Of a stretch of DNA of 64,000 nucleotides, positions 8,932 through 17,069 are shown piece after piece. The translations under genes were made by a program, and so were the position numbers. Origin of the DNA: Bradyrhizobium sp. WBAH42 (GTDB taxonomy: Bacteria > Pseudomonadota > Alphaproteobacteria > Rhizobiales > Xanthobacteraceae). Every line of letters starts with the position of its first letter. Position 1 is the first letter of the stretch. The notes beneath the pieces are model-generated. The model did not search any database. It saw only the letters and a program-made list of their open reading frames with translations, and had not been told where the DNA came from. The stretch is taken from NCBI RefSeq assembly GCF_024585265.1, contig NZ_CP036533.1:1550001-1614000 (forward strand). The letters run 5' to 3'.

Positions 8932-11145
8932 ATGTCGTACAAGAACTTCAAGGTTGAGACCGACGCAGACGGCATCGCGCTCGTCACCTGGGACATCCCG
9001 GGCCGTTCCATGAACGTGCTCGACGAGACCTCCACGAACGAGCTCGAGGCGATCGTCAAGGCGACCACGGCCGACGCCGCGGTGAAGGGCGTCGTCATCA
9101 CCTCGGCCAAGGAAGCGTTCTGCGCCGGCGCGGACCTGTCCATGCTCGAAGGCATGAATCAGGCCTATGCGAAGGTCTTCAAGGAGCAGGGCGAGACCGC
9201 GGCGAACCAGATGCTGTTCGACCAGAGCCGGCGCTTCTCGCAGGTGCTGCGCGGAATCGAAACCTCTGGCAAGCCGTGGGCGGCGGCGATCAACGGCCTC
9301 GCACTCGGCGGCGGCTTCGAGATCACGCTGTGCTGCCACTATCGCGTCGCGGCCGAGAATCCCAAGACCCGCCTCGGCCTGCCCGAGGTCAAGGTCGGCC
9401 TCTTCCCCGGTGCCGGCGGCACGCAGCGCGTGCCGCGCCTGGTGCCGCCGCAGGACGCGATGACGATCCTGCTCAAGGGCGATCCTGTTACGGTGGAGAA
9501 GGCCAAGGCGCTGAACCTGATCCACGCCATCGTTCCGGCCGCTGATCTCATCAAGGCGGCGAAGGACTGGATCAAGGGCGGCGGCAAGGCGATCGCGCCC
9601 TGGGACGAGAAGGGCTTCAAGCTCCCGGGCGGCCCGGTATTCTCCAAGGCCGGCATGATGATGTTCCCGGCCGGCAACGCGATCTATCGCCGCGAAACCT
9701 ACGACAATTACCCGGCCGCGCGGGCGATCATGAGCTGCGTCTATGAAGGCCTGCAGCTGCCGATCGACGCCGCGTTGCGGGTCGAGTCGCGCTACTTCAC
9801 CTCGGTGCTGCGCTCGAAGGAAGCGGCCGCGATGATCCGCAGCCTGTTCCTGTCGATGCAGGAGCTCAACAAGGGCGCGCGCCGTCCGAAGGACGTGCCC
9901 GCGACCAAGGTGAAGAAGATCGCCGTGATCGGCGCCGGCTTCATGGGCGCCAGCGTCGGCTACGTCTCGGCGCGCGCCGGCCTCGACGTCGTCCTGATCG
10001 ACCGCGACCAGGAGAGCGCCGACAAGGGCAAGGCGCATGCGCAGAAGGTGATCGAGGAGCAGATCAAGAAGGGCCGCGCCAAGCCTGCGGACGCCGAAGC
10101 GCTGCTCGCGCGCATCACGCCGACCGCGGACTATGCCGCGCTGAAGGACGTCGACCTCGTCATCGAGGCCGTGTTCGAGGACCGCAAGGTCAAGGCGGAG
10201 ACCTTCGCCAAGGCGCAGCAATATCTGAAGCCCGACGTGGTCTTCGCCTCCAACACCTCGACATTGCCGATCACCTCGCTGGCCGAGAGCTTCAAGGATC
10301 AGGGCAAGTTCATCGGCATCCACTTCTTCTCGCCGGTCGAGAAGATGATGCTGGTCGAAATCATCCTCGGCAAGAACACCGGCGACGTCGCGCTCGCGAC
10401 CGCGCTCGACTACGTCCGCCAGATCGGCAAGACGCCGATCGTAGTCAACGACTCCCGCGGCTTCTTCGCCAACCGCTGCGTCGGCCGTTACGTCGCCGAA
10501 GGCAACGAGATGTTCCTGGAGGGCGTGCCGCCCGCGATGATCGAGAACTGCGCCAAGATGGCCGGCATGCCGGTCGGCCCGCTCTCGCTCTCGGACGAGG
10601 TCGCACTCGACCTCGGCCTCAAGATCATGAAGGCGACCGAAGCCGACCTCGGCCCCAACGCCATCAATCCCGAGCAGAAGAAGCTGATGGTGGAGATGGT
10701 CGAGAAGCAGGGCCGTCTCGGCCGCAAGAACAGCAAGGGCTTCTACGATTACCCCGAGAAGGGCAAGGGCCAGAAGAGCCTGTGGCCGGGTCTCTCCGCG
10801 CTGCAGCCGAAGCAGCTCGACCCCGATACGCTTGACATCGAGGAGCTGAAGCAGCGCTTCCTGGTGGTGCAGGCGGTGGAGGCCGCGCGCACCGTCGAGG
10901 ATCACGTCATCACCGATCCGCGCGAAGCCGATGTCGGCTCGATCCTCGGCTTCGGCTTCGCGCCGTTCACCGGCGGCACGCTGTCCTATATCGACTTCAT
11001 GGGCACGAAGAAGTTCGTCGAGCTCTGCCACAAGCTGGAAGCGAAGTACGGCTCGCGCTTCACCCCGCCGAAGCTGCTCGAGGAGATGGCGGCGAAGGGC
11101 GAGACCTTCTACGGCCGCTTCGCGCCGAAGAAGGCGGCGGCCTGA
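8932..11145 (+). CDS. Bifunctional enoyl-CoA hydratase / 3-hydroxyacyl-CoA dehydrogenase
   Basis: A 737-residue FadB/FadJ-type enzyme doing the two middle steps of beta-oxidation. The N-terminal crotonase domain shows [13 protein letters not shown] and [13 protein letters not shown] (oxyanion hole), and [17 protein letters not shown]. The C-terminal half begins with the NAD-binding motif [19 protein letters not shown], then [12 protein letters not shown] and [16 protein letters not shown], typical of 3-hydroxyacyl-CoA dehydrogenase. Length fits the family. It is the last gene of the cluster started at 5293, followed by a terminator at 11172. Confidence 0.96.
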   Translation: MSYKNFKVETDADGIALVTWDIPGRSMNVLDETSTNELEAIVKATTADAAVKGVVITSAKEAFCAGADLSMLEGMNQAYAKVFKEQGETAANQMLFDQSRRFSQVLRGIETSGKPWAAAINGLALGGGFEITLCCHYRVAAENPKTRLGLPEVKVGLFPGAGGTQRVPRLVPPQDAMTILLKGDPVTVEKAKALNLIHAIVPAADLIKAAKDWIKGGGKAIAPWDEKGFKLPGGPVFSKAGMMMFPAGNAIYRRETYDNYPAARAIMSCVYEGLQLPIDAALRVESRYFTSVLRSKEAAAMIRSLFLSMQELNKGARRPKDVPATKVKKIAVIGAGFMGASVGYVSARAGLDVVLIDRDQESADKGKAHAQKVIEEQIKKGRAKPADAEALLARITPTADYAALKDVDLVIEAVFEDRKVKAETFAKAQQYLKPDVVFASNTSTLPITSLAESFKDQGKFIGIHFFSPVEKMMLVEIILGKNTGDVALATALDYVRQIGKTPIVVNDSRGFFANRCVGRYVAEGNEMFLEGVPPAMIENCAKMAGMPVGPLSLSDEVALDLGLKIMKATEADLGPNAINPEQKKLMVEMVEKQGRLGRKNSKGFYDYPEKGKGQKSLWPGLSALQPKQLDPDTLDIEELKQRFLVVQAVEAARTVEDHVITDPREADVGSILGFGFAPFTGGTLSYIDFMGTKKFVELCHKLEAKYGSRFTPPKLLEEMAAKGETFYGRFAPKKAAA

Positions 11146-11171
11146 CGGAAGCGTCGGGGCTACGCAGAAAC

Positions 11172-11200
11172 AAATGGCCGGATCATCGATCCGGCCATTT
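11172..11200. terminator. Bidirectional hairpin terminator
   Basis: Perfect 12-base stem AAATGGCCGGAT (11172-11183) and ATCCGGCCATTT (11189-11200) with a 5-base loop, A-rich before and T-rich after. It separates the end of the beta-oxidation cluster from the convergent gene at 11200. Confidence 0.8.
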
Positions 11201-11544
11201 CATTTGCGCTCGCCGAACGGCGAGAAGGCGCGGCCCGATACTGCATCGTCGGCGAGGCTGGCCTTCCAGCTGCCTTCGTCGCCGCGGCCGATGCGCACCT
11301 CGAAGCGCCAGCCATTCTGGTTGGTGAAGGCGATGTCCGCGCCGCTCTTCGTCCTGGCGTAGCGACAGGGATATTCGGTCGGCCGGTCCGGAAAGACGAT
11401 CTTGCCTTCCTTGCTCTCGAACACGGCCGAGGTGATCTGCGGATGGATCATGAAGATGCAATTGCGCTCCGGCGCCACCGGCGTCGAGAGCCCGAGCATC
11501 GCAAGCGGCGCGCCGGCGGCGGTCATGAGGACGATCATGTTCAT
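11200..11544 (-). CDS. Conserved-looking hypothetical protein, possibly exported
   Basis: A 114-residue protein of unknown function. The N-terminus (MNMIVLMTAAGAPLAMLGLSTP) is hydrophobic and may be a signal peptide or anchor. The rest is polar with a pair of cysteines (RNCIFM and YPCRYA) and no motif I recognise. The frame has normal codon use for the region and ends exactly at the terminator stem. A longer reading from 11602 is possible in another frame but looks like shadow. Confidence 0.6.
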   Translation of the reverse strand: MNMIVLMTAAGAPLAMLGLSTPVAPERNCIFMIHPQITSAVFESKEGKIVFPDRPTEYPCRYARTKSGADIAFTNQNGWRFEVRIGRGDEGSWKASLADDAVSGRAFSPFGERK

Positions 11545-11778
11545 GGAGGCAATTGTCTCCTGGGGATGTTCCTTCGACGTTGCCGTTGATCAAGTGGTTC
11601 ACGATGAAGGGGCTGGATCATCGACTTGGCCGCTCTGCCTTGTGTCTTGTCACACGGCCTGATGCGCTTCCGTCACATACCAGCACTCAATCTCCACCCC
11701 GGCCACGCTCGCTCCACCCTGGCACCGCTCTTGCTGATGAACGACCGGATGGCCCATCGGCATTGAAGGTGTCCCGCA

Positions 11779-11988
11779 ATGATCTCCACGGTGTCTCAAG
11801 ACAGCGCAGCCGGCGTTGCGGTAAGATACGCCCCCTTGTTGCTGCCTGGTCGGCCGTGGCTGCGCCGCCGGCTCCTCCGGTGGCGCAGAAAAATTCCTTC
11901 GTGGGTCGGCCTGGTCCTACTCGTCCTCGTCTTTGATGTGGCGTTGGCCGTGCTTGCCTGGTTCGCCGTCGATCTCGTCCTGCACTGA
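11779..11988 (+). CDS. Possible small membrane protein (weak)
   Basis: A 69-residue frame whose second half is one convincing hydrophobic helix (SWVGLVLLVLVFDVALAVLA) after an arginine-rich stretch. It overlaps the end of the opposite-strand membrane gene at 11917-12225 over 72 bases, and the hydrophobic half lies partly in that overlap, so it may only mirror that gene. No strong ribosome site. Listed because the positive-inside pattern is reasonable; probably not more than one of the two genes is real. Confidence 0.25.
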   Translation: MISTVSQDSAAGVAVRYAPLLLPGRPWLRRRLLRWRRKIPSWVGLVLLVLVFDVALAVLAWFAVDLVLH

Positions 11989-12225
11989 AAGCTCACCTCT
12001 GTGCACGTAGAATGTCGCCGCCAAATAGGCGACCTGGCCGGCAATCAGGCAACCGACGACGATTGGAACGCCTGTCCAGAATCCAAAGCCCGAGGTCTGA
12101 AGAACCGTCGCGGCAAGGATCGCAGTCGCCGGCGAGACCAGCAATAGGGTCCAGACCCGAAAGAATAGCCCTGTCGCCAAGCCGGTGATTGCGCTCGCGA
12201 GCAGGAGGAGGAGTACAGTCGCCAC
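11917..12225 (-). CDS. Small integral membrane protein, unknown function
   Basis: A 102-residue protein with about three hydrophobic segments (VLLLLLASAITGLATG, WTLLLVSPATAILAATV, GVPIVVGCLIAGQVAYLAA) followed by a charged tail ending HIKDEDE. No family recognised. It stands alone between the hypothetical gene at 11200 and a long non-coding gap. Confidence 0.6.
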   Translation of the reverse strand: MATVLLLLLASAITGLATGLFFRVWTLLLVSPATAILAATVLQTSGFGFWTGVPIVVGCLIAGQVAYLAATFYVHRGELSVQDEIDGEPGKHGQRHIKDEDE

Positions 12226-12750
12226 GATAGTTTTTCCGGTCCGACGGTCAGCGTCCTGTCCCGCGCTGAAGCTGAGCCAAGAGCATTGCTCTCACAAGGA
12301 TGGTGACGTCCTCGGAGCGCACAACGCGGAGTTATTGTTAACCCGGACAATGCTCGTAAAATCGATCAGCGCATCGCGCATCTTCGGATTTAGCAAATGA
12401 CGCAAGCAAAGAGCCGAATCATCGATCCGGCGCTTCGTCGTCCCACCGGTCGTGCTTCGCGAACGGCGGACCAGACCTGATGGGCGATCATCTGGACAAT
12501 CACTTGGCCTTCCGTCACGATCTCATTGCTGTCGAGGCCCAGCGGAGGGACCTGGCCCCAAGGGGCTCAGCTTCAGATAATCCTCACCATTTCGGGCTCT
12601 TGGCGCCGATACCGACCTCGACCCAGGCCATAGGGCGGGCCGGCCTCCAGGAGCACGATGTGGGGAGACGGCGGGCACACACCGGGCAAACCGTCCGGTT
12701 TCGAGGAATTTCCTTCCCCTGACGCTTGGTTCGGCCGAAAGAACGACTAC
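12226..12750. other. Non-coding gap upstream of the MarR gene
   Basis: About 520 bases without a convincing gene. Reading frames exist on both strands but lack start signals and sensible protein composition. The part near 12310-12420 is richer in A and T than its surroundings. GAGCCGAATCATCGATCCGGCGC near 12413-12435 resembles, imperfectly, the terminator stem at 11172. Confidence 0.5.
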
Positions 12751-12790
12751 ATGCACCTGCTTGAAATAGTCAAGATTGATGCAGGTGCAT
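12751..12790. promoter_or_regulatory. Candidate MarR operator
   Basis: A perfect 10-base inverted repeat, ATGCACCTGC (12751-12760) and GCAGGTGCAT (12781-12790), encloses a second symmetric element, TTGA-AATAG-TCAA (12761-12773). MarR-family proteins usually bind 13-20 base palindromes of this kind next to their own promoter. The site ends 40 bases before the MarR start codon. Confidence 0.6.
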
Positions 12791-12830
12791 CGAATGGAGT
12801 AAGAGACGGGCGACGAGCTTGAGCGGGACC

Positions 12831-13325
12831 ATGAAACGCAAACCATCGACCGAGGCAACCGCCGCCTGGATCCGCCTGATGCGGGTGCAGAGCCGCGTGC
12901 TCGATTGCGTCGAGCAGGACTTGAAGAAGGCCGGCTTCCCCCCGCTGGCCTGGTATGACGCGCTGCTCGAACTGTCGCGGGCGCCCTCGGGCGAGCTGCG
13001 GCCGGTCGAGCTCGAGCGGCAGATGCTCATCCCGCAATATTCGACCTCGCGGCTGATCGACCGCCTGGTCGACGAGGGCCTCGCCTCGCGGCGCGAATGC
13101 AAGATCGACAAGCGCGGCCAGTTCGTCGAGATCACCGAAGCCGGCCGCGAGCTGCAGAAGCGGATGTGGGGCGCCTATTCGGCCGCGATCGAGAAATATG
13201 TCGGTTCGAAGCTGTCGGACGCCGACGCCGTCAAGCTCAGCAATCTGCTCGACCGCCTGGGCTGCTCCTGCGGCGAGATGAAACTGCCGCCCGCCGCCGC
13301 CAACGAAAGCATGCCGTCGCGATGA
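12831..13325 (+). CDS. MarR-family transcriptional regulator
   Basis: A 164-residue winged-helix regulator. The N-terminal dimerisation helix (AAWIRLMRVQSRVLDCVEQD) is followed by the wHTH: WYDALLELSR, RQMLIPQYSTSRLIDRLVDEG and the wing CKIDKRGQFVEITEAGREL. The C-terminus has a CSC pair (LGCSCGEM) that could be redox-active, which is speculation. Start taken at ATG 12831 after GAGCGGG; a TTG at 12819 in frame is less likely. Palindromes immediately upstream suggest autoregulation. The downstream gshA, 100 bases away on the same strand, may be a target. Confidence 0.9.
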   Translation: MKRKPSTEATAAWIRLMRVQSRVLDCVEQDLKKAGFPPLAWYDALLELSRAPSGELRPVELERQMLIPQYSTSRLIDRLVDEGLASRRECKIDKRGQFVEITEAGRELQKRMWGAYSAAIEKYVGSKLSDADAVKLSNLLDRLGCSCGEMKLPPAAANESMPSR

Positions 13326-13425
13326 TCGCGCGGCAAATCCGCTCGCCCGTGCACCCCGGTGGGTTCGCGGGCCGTCCCTGTCACCCGCGCGCGTTCGGTC
13401 GAAGCGCTTTTGATTAGAGTTTGAT

Positions 13426-14796
13426 ATGGCGCGAGACCAGATCGACATGACGCCCCTGCAATCGCGCGACGAGCTCGTCGCGTGGTTCGAGGCCGGCTGC
13501 AAGGACCCGTCCGAATTCCGCATGGGCACCGAGCACGAGAAGACGCCGTTCACGCTCGAGGGCCATCGTCCGGTGCCTTACGAGGGCGCGCGCGGCATCG
13601 GCGCGCTGCTCGAAGGCATGAAGCTCCTGCTCGGCTGGGAGCCGATCATGGAGCAGGGCAACATCATCGGCCTCTACGACGTCACCGGCGGCGGCGCGAT
13701 CTCGCTCGAGCCCGGCGGACAGTTCGAGCTCTCCGGCGCGCCGGTCGAGAACGTGCACCAGACCCAGAGCGAGCTGATGGCGCACTTGGCGCAGGTGCGC
13801 GAGATCGCAACGCCGCTCGGCATTGGCTTCCTCGGGCTCGGCATGACGCCGTCCTGGTCGCGCGCCGACATCCCGGTGATGCCCAAGGGCCGCTACAAGA
13901 TCATGACCAATTATATGCCGAAGGTCGGTCAATACGGCCTCGACATGATGTATCGGACCTGCACGGTACAGACCAATCTCGATTTCTCCTCCGAAGCCGA
14001 CATGGTCAAGAAGCTGCGCGTCTCGCTCGCGCTTCAACCGGTCGCAACCGCCTTGTTCGCCAATTCGCCGTTCACCGAGGGCAAGCCGAACGGCTTCCTC
14101 TCCTTCCGCTCCGAAATCTGGCGCGACACCGACAATGCCCGTTCGGGCATGATGCCGTGGGCGTTCGAAGACGGCATGGGGTTCGAGCGCTATGTCGATT
14201 ACGCGCTGGACGTGCCCATGTATTTCGTCAAGCGCGGCGAGGAATATATCGACGTCTCGGGCTCCTCGTTCCGCGCCTTCTTCAACGGCCGCAACAACAA
14301 TCTTCCCGGCGAGCGTCCGACCTTGTCGGACTGGGCCAACCACCTCTCGACCATCTTCCCCGAAGTGCGGCTCAAGCGTTATCTCGAGATGCGCGGCTCC
14401 GATGGCGGCCCGTGGGGCCGCTTGCCGGCACTGCCGGCGTTCTGGGTCGGGCTGCTCTACGACGATGCTTCGCTCGATGCCGCCTGGGACCTGGTGAAGC
14501 ACTGGACCTCGCATGAACGCCAGGCCCTGCGCGACGACGTGCCGCGCATGGGCTTCAAGGCGCGGATCAAGGACCGCTACCTGTTCGAGATCGCCAAGGA
14601 GTGCCTGATTCTGGCCCATGCCGGCCTGCGCCGGCGCGGCCGGATCGACCAGCTCGGCCGCGACGAAACGCGGCATCTCGAGCCGCTCGACCGCATTATC
14701 GATGCCGGCCGGACGCCGGCCGAGGAAATGCTGGATAAATTCAACGGACCCTGGAAGGGCTCGGTGGAACCAGCCTACGCGGAATACGCGTTCTAG
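13426..14796 (+). CDS. gshA: Glutamate-cysteine ligase (plant/alphaproteobacterial type)
   Basis: First enzyme of glutathione synthesis, joining glutamate and cysteine with ATP. The 456-residue protein has the GCS2-type pattern: FRMGTEHEKTPFTLEG at the N-terminus, GGAISLEPGGQFELSGAP (substrate and metal site), GLGMTPSWSRADIPVMPK, and RYKIMTNYMPKVG. This is the form shared by plants and alphaproteobacteria rather than E. coli GshA. ATG 13426 agrees with family starts. It follows a MarR gene with cysteine residues, so redox-linked control is possible but not shown. Confidence 0.95.
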   Translation: MARDQIDMTPLQSRDELVAWFEAGCKDPSEFRMGTEHEKTPFTLEGHRPVPYEGARGIGALLEGMKLLLGWEPIMEQGNIIGLYDVTGGGAISLEPGGQFELSGAPVENVHQTQSELMAHLAQVREIATPLGIGFLGLGMTPSWSRADIPVMPKGRYKIMTNYMPKVGQYGLDMMYRTCTVQTNLDFSSEADMVKKLRVSLALQPVATALFANSPFTEGKPNGFLSFRSEIWRDTDNARSGMMPWAFEDGMGFERYVDYALDVPMYFVKRGEEYIDVSGSSFRAFFNGRNNNLPGERPTLSDWANHLSTIFPEVRLKRYLEMRGSDGGPWGRLPALPAFWVGLLYDDASLDAAWDLVKHWTSHERQALRDDVPRMGFKARIKDRYLFEIAKECLILAHAGLRRRGRIDQLGRDETRHLEPLDRIIDAGRTPAEEMLDKFNGPWKGSVEPAYAEYAF

Positions 14797-14912
14797 ACCT
14801 CTGAGACCCAGAGATCCTGGATTTCAGCCGTTCATCGCCCATACAGGTTTGCGGCGATCAAATGACCGGCTGAAAAAACCTGAGCGTCGTCAATAACTCG
14901 AAAGCTGTTCCG

Positions 14913-15479
14913 ATGGGGAAGGGCCGCCTGTCCGGGGCCGTCATGGCCAGCGCCGCGGCATGTGTCACGCTGCTTTCGCTTGCATTTGCGAGCGTGCCGG
15001 CGCCTGCCCAGACCGCCTTCGATCGGCCCGGCGGCGATTATTTCAGTACGCCCGTCACCTCGGGCGATCCCGAGGATTGCGCGCTGCTGTGCGAGCGCGA
15101 TCGCCGCTGCCGCTCCTGGAGCTTCAACTATCCCGACGTCGAAGGCGGCTCGGCGGTGTGCTGGCTGAAGAACACGGTGCCGACGCGCGTGCCGGGAAGT
15201 TGCTGTATCTCCGGGGTGCGCGGCGCCGGCGTGATCGAGCCGCGCGTCGAGGGCGTCGAGACGTCGATCGACCGGCCCGGCGGCGACTTGCGCAATTTCG
15301 AGATCAAGGACGGCGACGGCGTCGAGGCCTGCAAGGCCGCCTGCACCGCCGACAACAAATGCCGCGCCTTCACCTATGCCCGCCCCGGCTACACCGGCCG
15401 TGAGGCGCGCTGTTTCCTGAAGAAGGAAATCAAGCCGCCGCGAAGGAAGGCGGGGTTCACGTCGGGCGTGGTGAGATAG
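14913..15479 (+). CDS. Secreted protein with two PAN/Apple-like domains
   Basis: A 188-residue protein with a clear signal peptide (VMASAAACVTLLSLAFASVPAPAQ). Two repeated units follow, each opening with DRPGGD (FDRPGGDYFSTPV and IDRPGGDLRNFEI) and carrying the PAN cysteine pattern (CALLCERDRRCRSWSFN...CWLK; CKAACTADNKCRAFTYA...CFLK). PAN domains bind proteins or carbohydrates outside the cell. No catalytic motif is present. It stands alone between gshA and a palindromic repeat. Partner unknown. Confidence 0.85.
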   Translation: MGKGRLSGAVMASAAACVTLLSLAFASVPAPAQTAFDRPGGDYFSTPVTSGDPEDCALLCERDRRCRSWSFNYPDVEGGSAVCWLKNTVPTRVPGSCCISGVRGAGVIEPRVEGVETSIDRPGGDLRNFEIKDGDGVEACKAACTADNKCRAFTYARPGYTGREARCFLKKEIKPPRRKAGFTSGVVR

Positions 15480-15509
15480 GCGCAGCTCTCACCGCCGTCA
15501 TTGCTGTCG

Positions 15510-15598
15510 GTAGGGTGGGCAAAGGCGCGCAGCGCCGTGCCCACGATCGTTCAGCCATTGCACGAGGTGGTGGGCACGCTTCGCTTTGCCCACCCTAC
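15510..15598. repeat. GTAGGGTGGGCAAAG repeat (copy 2)
   Basis: Same inverted ends and internal GTGCCCAC/GTGGGCAC pair as the copy at 8785. It lies 6 bases from the stop codon of the nucleotidyltransferase gene; copy 3 lies on that gene's other side. Confidence 0.88.
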
Positions 15599-15604
15599 GA
15601 GATC

Positions 15605-16171
15605 TCACTCCGCTGCAACCACCGTGATCTCCGGCCACAGCGCCTTCCAGCGCGCGGCCTTCGCCGCATAGTTCGCCGCAGAGAAATTCGCACCCGGATT
15701 GGGGCGCGTGATCAACCCCGCGACATCATCGAAGCCGTGCGGCGCGTAGACATCGTAGCCATCGCCCGTGCGTCTCATCCCGATTTGCGTGTTCTGCGTG
15801 AGGAAGCGGTCGATGCCTTCCCTCGAGCTGCTCAGCGGCGGATAGGGCAGGCCGTGCTTGGCGGGGTACCACACGTGCACGCGGGCCTGGTTGCGCACCT
15901 CGATCTTGGCGCCGAGATGCGCGAGGCGCGCATGGAGGGTGCGGATCACCGCATCCTCGGCCTCCCACGATGTGTCGGGGTCGAAATAGAACACGTCATA
16001 ATCGGCGATGCCGTGATCGATCGGGCGGCCCGTGAGCACGTTCCACACCGTCTGCACCAGGCATCCCGACACCAGCCACGCATCAGCTAGCGCAAGCCGG
16101 TGCAGCTCGTCGAGGATCGCGGCGTTGACCGGATTGCGTAAGGCGAGCGCGAGGAATTCGTCGCGGGTCAT
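15605..16171 (-). CDS. Nucleotidyltransferase-fold protein (COG3575-like)
   Basis: A 188-residue protein. DAWLVSGCLVQTVWN followed by DHGIADYDVFYFDPDTSWE gives the G(S/C)-x9-DxD pattern of a polymerase-beta-like nucleotidyltransferase active site, in the variant typical of small stand-alone members of unknown target. Start is ATG 16171 (MTRDEFLALALRNPVNAAIL); the frame continues upstream only into the flanking repeat and is not coding there. It lies between two copies of one palindromic repeat, an arrangement that isolates it from lepB. Confidence 0.8.
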   Translation of the reverse strand: MTRDEFLALALRNPVNAAILDELHRLALADAWLVSGCLVQTVWNVLTGRPIDHGIADYDVFYFDPDTSWEAEDAVIRTLHARLAHLGAKIEVRNQARVHVWYPAKHGLPYPPLSSSREGIDRFLTQNTQIGMRRTGDGYDVYAPHGFDDVAGLITRPNPGANFSAANYAAKAARWKALWPEITVVAAE

Positions 16172-16179
16172 CGGAAATC

Positions 16180-16276
16180 GTAGGGTGGGCAAAGGCGCGC
16201 TCTTCGCGCGTCGTGCCCACCATCTCTCCACGTTACGACAGATGTGGTGGGCACGCTTCCGCTTTGCCCACCCTAC
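16180..16276. repeat. GTAGGGTGGGCAAAG repeat (copy 3)
   Basis: The third copy, with the same inverted ends, 8 bases upstream of the nucleotidyltransferase start codon and 16 bases beyond the lepB stop. Any promoter for the gene at 15605 would have to lie within or across it. Confidence 0.88.
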
Positions 16277-16292
16277 CGATCTACGTTACCGC

Positions 16293-17069
16293 TCAGTGCA
16301 CGGCGGTGAAGAATCGCGCCAGCCTGAATCCGGACAGCCAGGTCCACACCGGCTGGCTACGCATGCCGAGATCCCAGGAGCCGACCACTGCGTCCGCACG
16401 GCCGATCAGATTGTCGATCGGCAACAGGCCGACGCCGCCGGAGCGCAGCGGCACGCGGCTGTCGGCCGAATTGTCGCGGTTGTCGCCGAGCACGAACAGA
16501 TGCCCTGCCGGCACCGTCACCTCGGGCGTGTTGTCGAGCGGACCGCTGTCGCGCATCTTGAAGATCAGATGCGAGACGCCGTTCGGCAGCGTCTCGACAT
16601 AGCGATAGGCGGGCTCGCTGCCGCCATGGTCGTCCTCGGCGGCGCCGACGCCATCGGGCTTCAGCTCGGCCGGACGGTCGTTGATGAAAAGCTGGCCCTG
16701 CCGCATCTGGATGCGGTCGCCGGGCAGACCCACGACGCGCTTGACCCAGGCCTGCGAGCGATCGCCGGGCCAGCGGAACACGACGACATCGCCGAGCTTC
16801 GGCGTCTCCGCGAAGACGCGGCCGCTCTCGGGCAGGCTGATCTGAATCGGCAGCGACGAGGTGCCGTAGCCATAGGGGAATTTCGAGGCGAGCAGCGCAT
16901 CGCCGATCAGAAGCGTCGGCTCCATCGAGCCCGACGGTACGTAGAACGGCTCGGCGAGCGCGCCCTTGGCGATGAACACGGCGGCGACGATGCCGGCGAG
17001 CTGCACGAGTTGGCCACCCCAGCCGCTAGTCTTCCGCTTCGGGGTGACCGTTGCCTTTTCGATGCTCAT
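16293..17069 (-). CDS. lepB: Signal peptidase I
   Basis: Membrane serine protease that removes signal peptides from exported proteins. The 258-residue product has one N-terminal anchor (LVQLAGIVAAVFIAKGALA), then FYVPSGSMEPTLLIGD with the nucleophilic serine, WVKRVVGLPGDRI with the general-base lysine, and LGDNRDNSADSR (box E). Start is ATG 17069, which overlaps the tldD stop codon (ATGA), so the two are translationally coupled. This length is normal for alphaproteobacterial enzymes with a single anchor. Confidence 0.95.
   Translation of the reverse strand: MSIEKATVTPKRKTSGWGGQLVQLAGIVAAVFIAKGALAEPFYVPSGSMEPTLLIGDALLASKFPYGYGTSSLPIQISLPESGRVFAETPKLGDVVVFRWPGDRSQAWVKRVVGLPGDRIQMRQGQLFINDRPAELKPDGVGAAEDDHGGSEPAYRYVETLPNGVSHLIFKMRDSGPLDNTPEVTVPAGHLFVLGDNRDNSADSRVPLRSGGVGLLPIDNLIGRADAVVGSWDLGMRSQPVWTWLSGFRLARFFTAVH

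Noticed and set aside
7549..11031. Very long minus-strand open frame (about 1,160 codons) opposite the thiolase and hydratase/dehydrogenase genes
   Set aside because: Its protein is arginine-, histidine- and leucine-rich filler that mirrors the plus-strand codon pattern of GC-rich genes; the plus strand carries recognisable enzymes with all active-site motifs.
12480..12722. Plus-strand frame of 80 codons before the MarR operator
   Set aside because: No ribosome site, odd composition, and no resemblance to any family; treated as part of the non-coding gap.
12761..12773. TTGAAATAGTCAA considered as a FixK/FNR box
   Set aside because: The half-sites are separated by five bases, one or more short of the FNR spacing; a MarR-type site fits better.
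8785..16276. Recurring repeats considered as a CRISPR array
   Set aside because: Copies are kilobases apart, palindromic over nearly their whole length, and have no regular spacers or cas genes.
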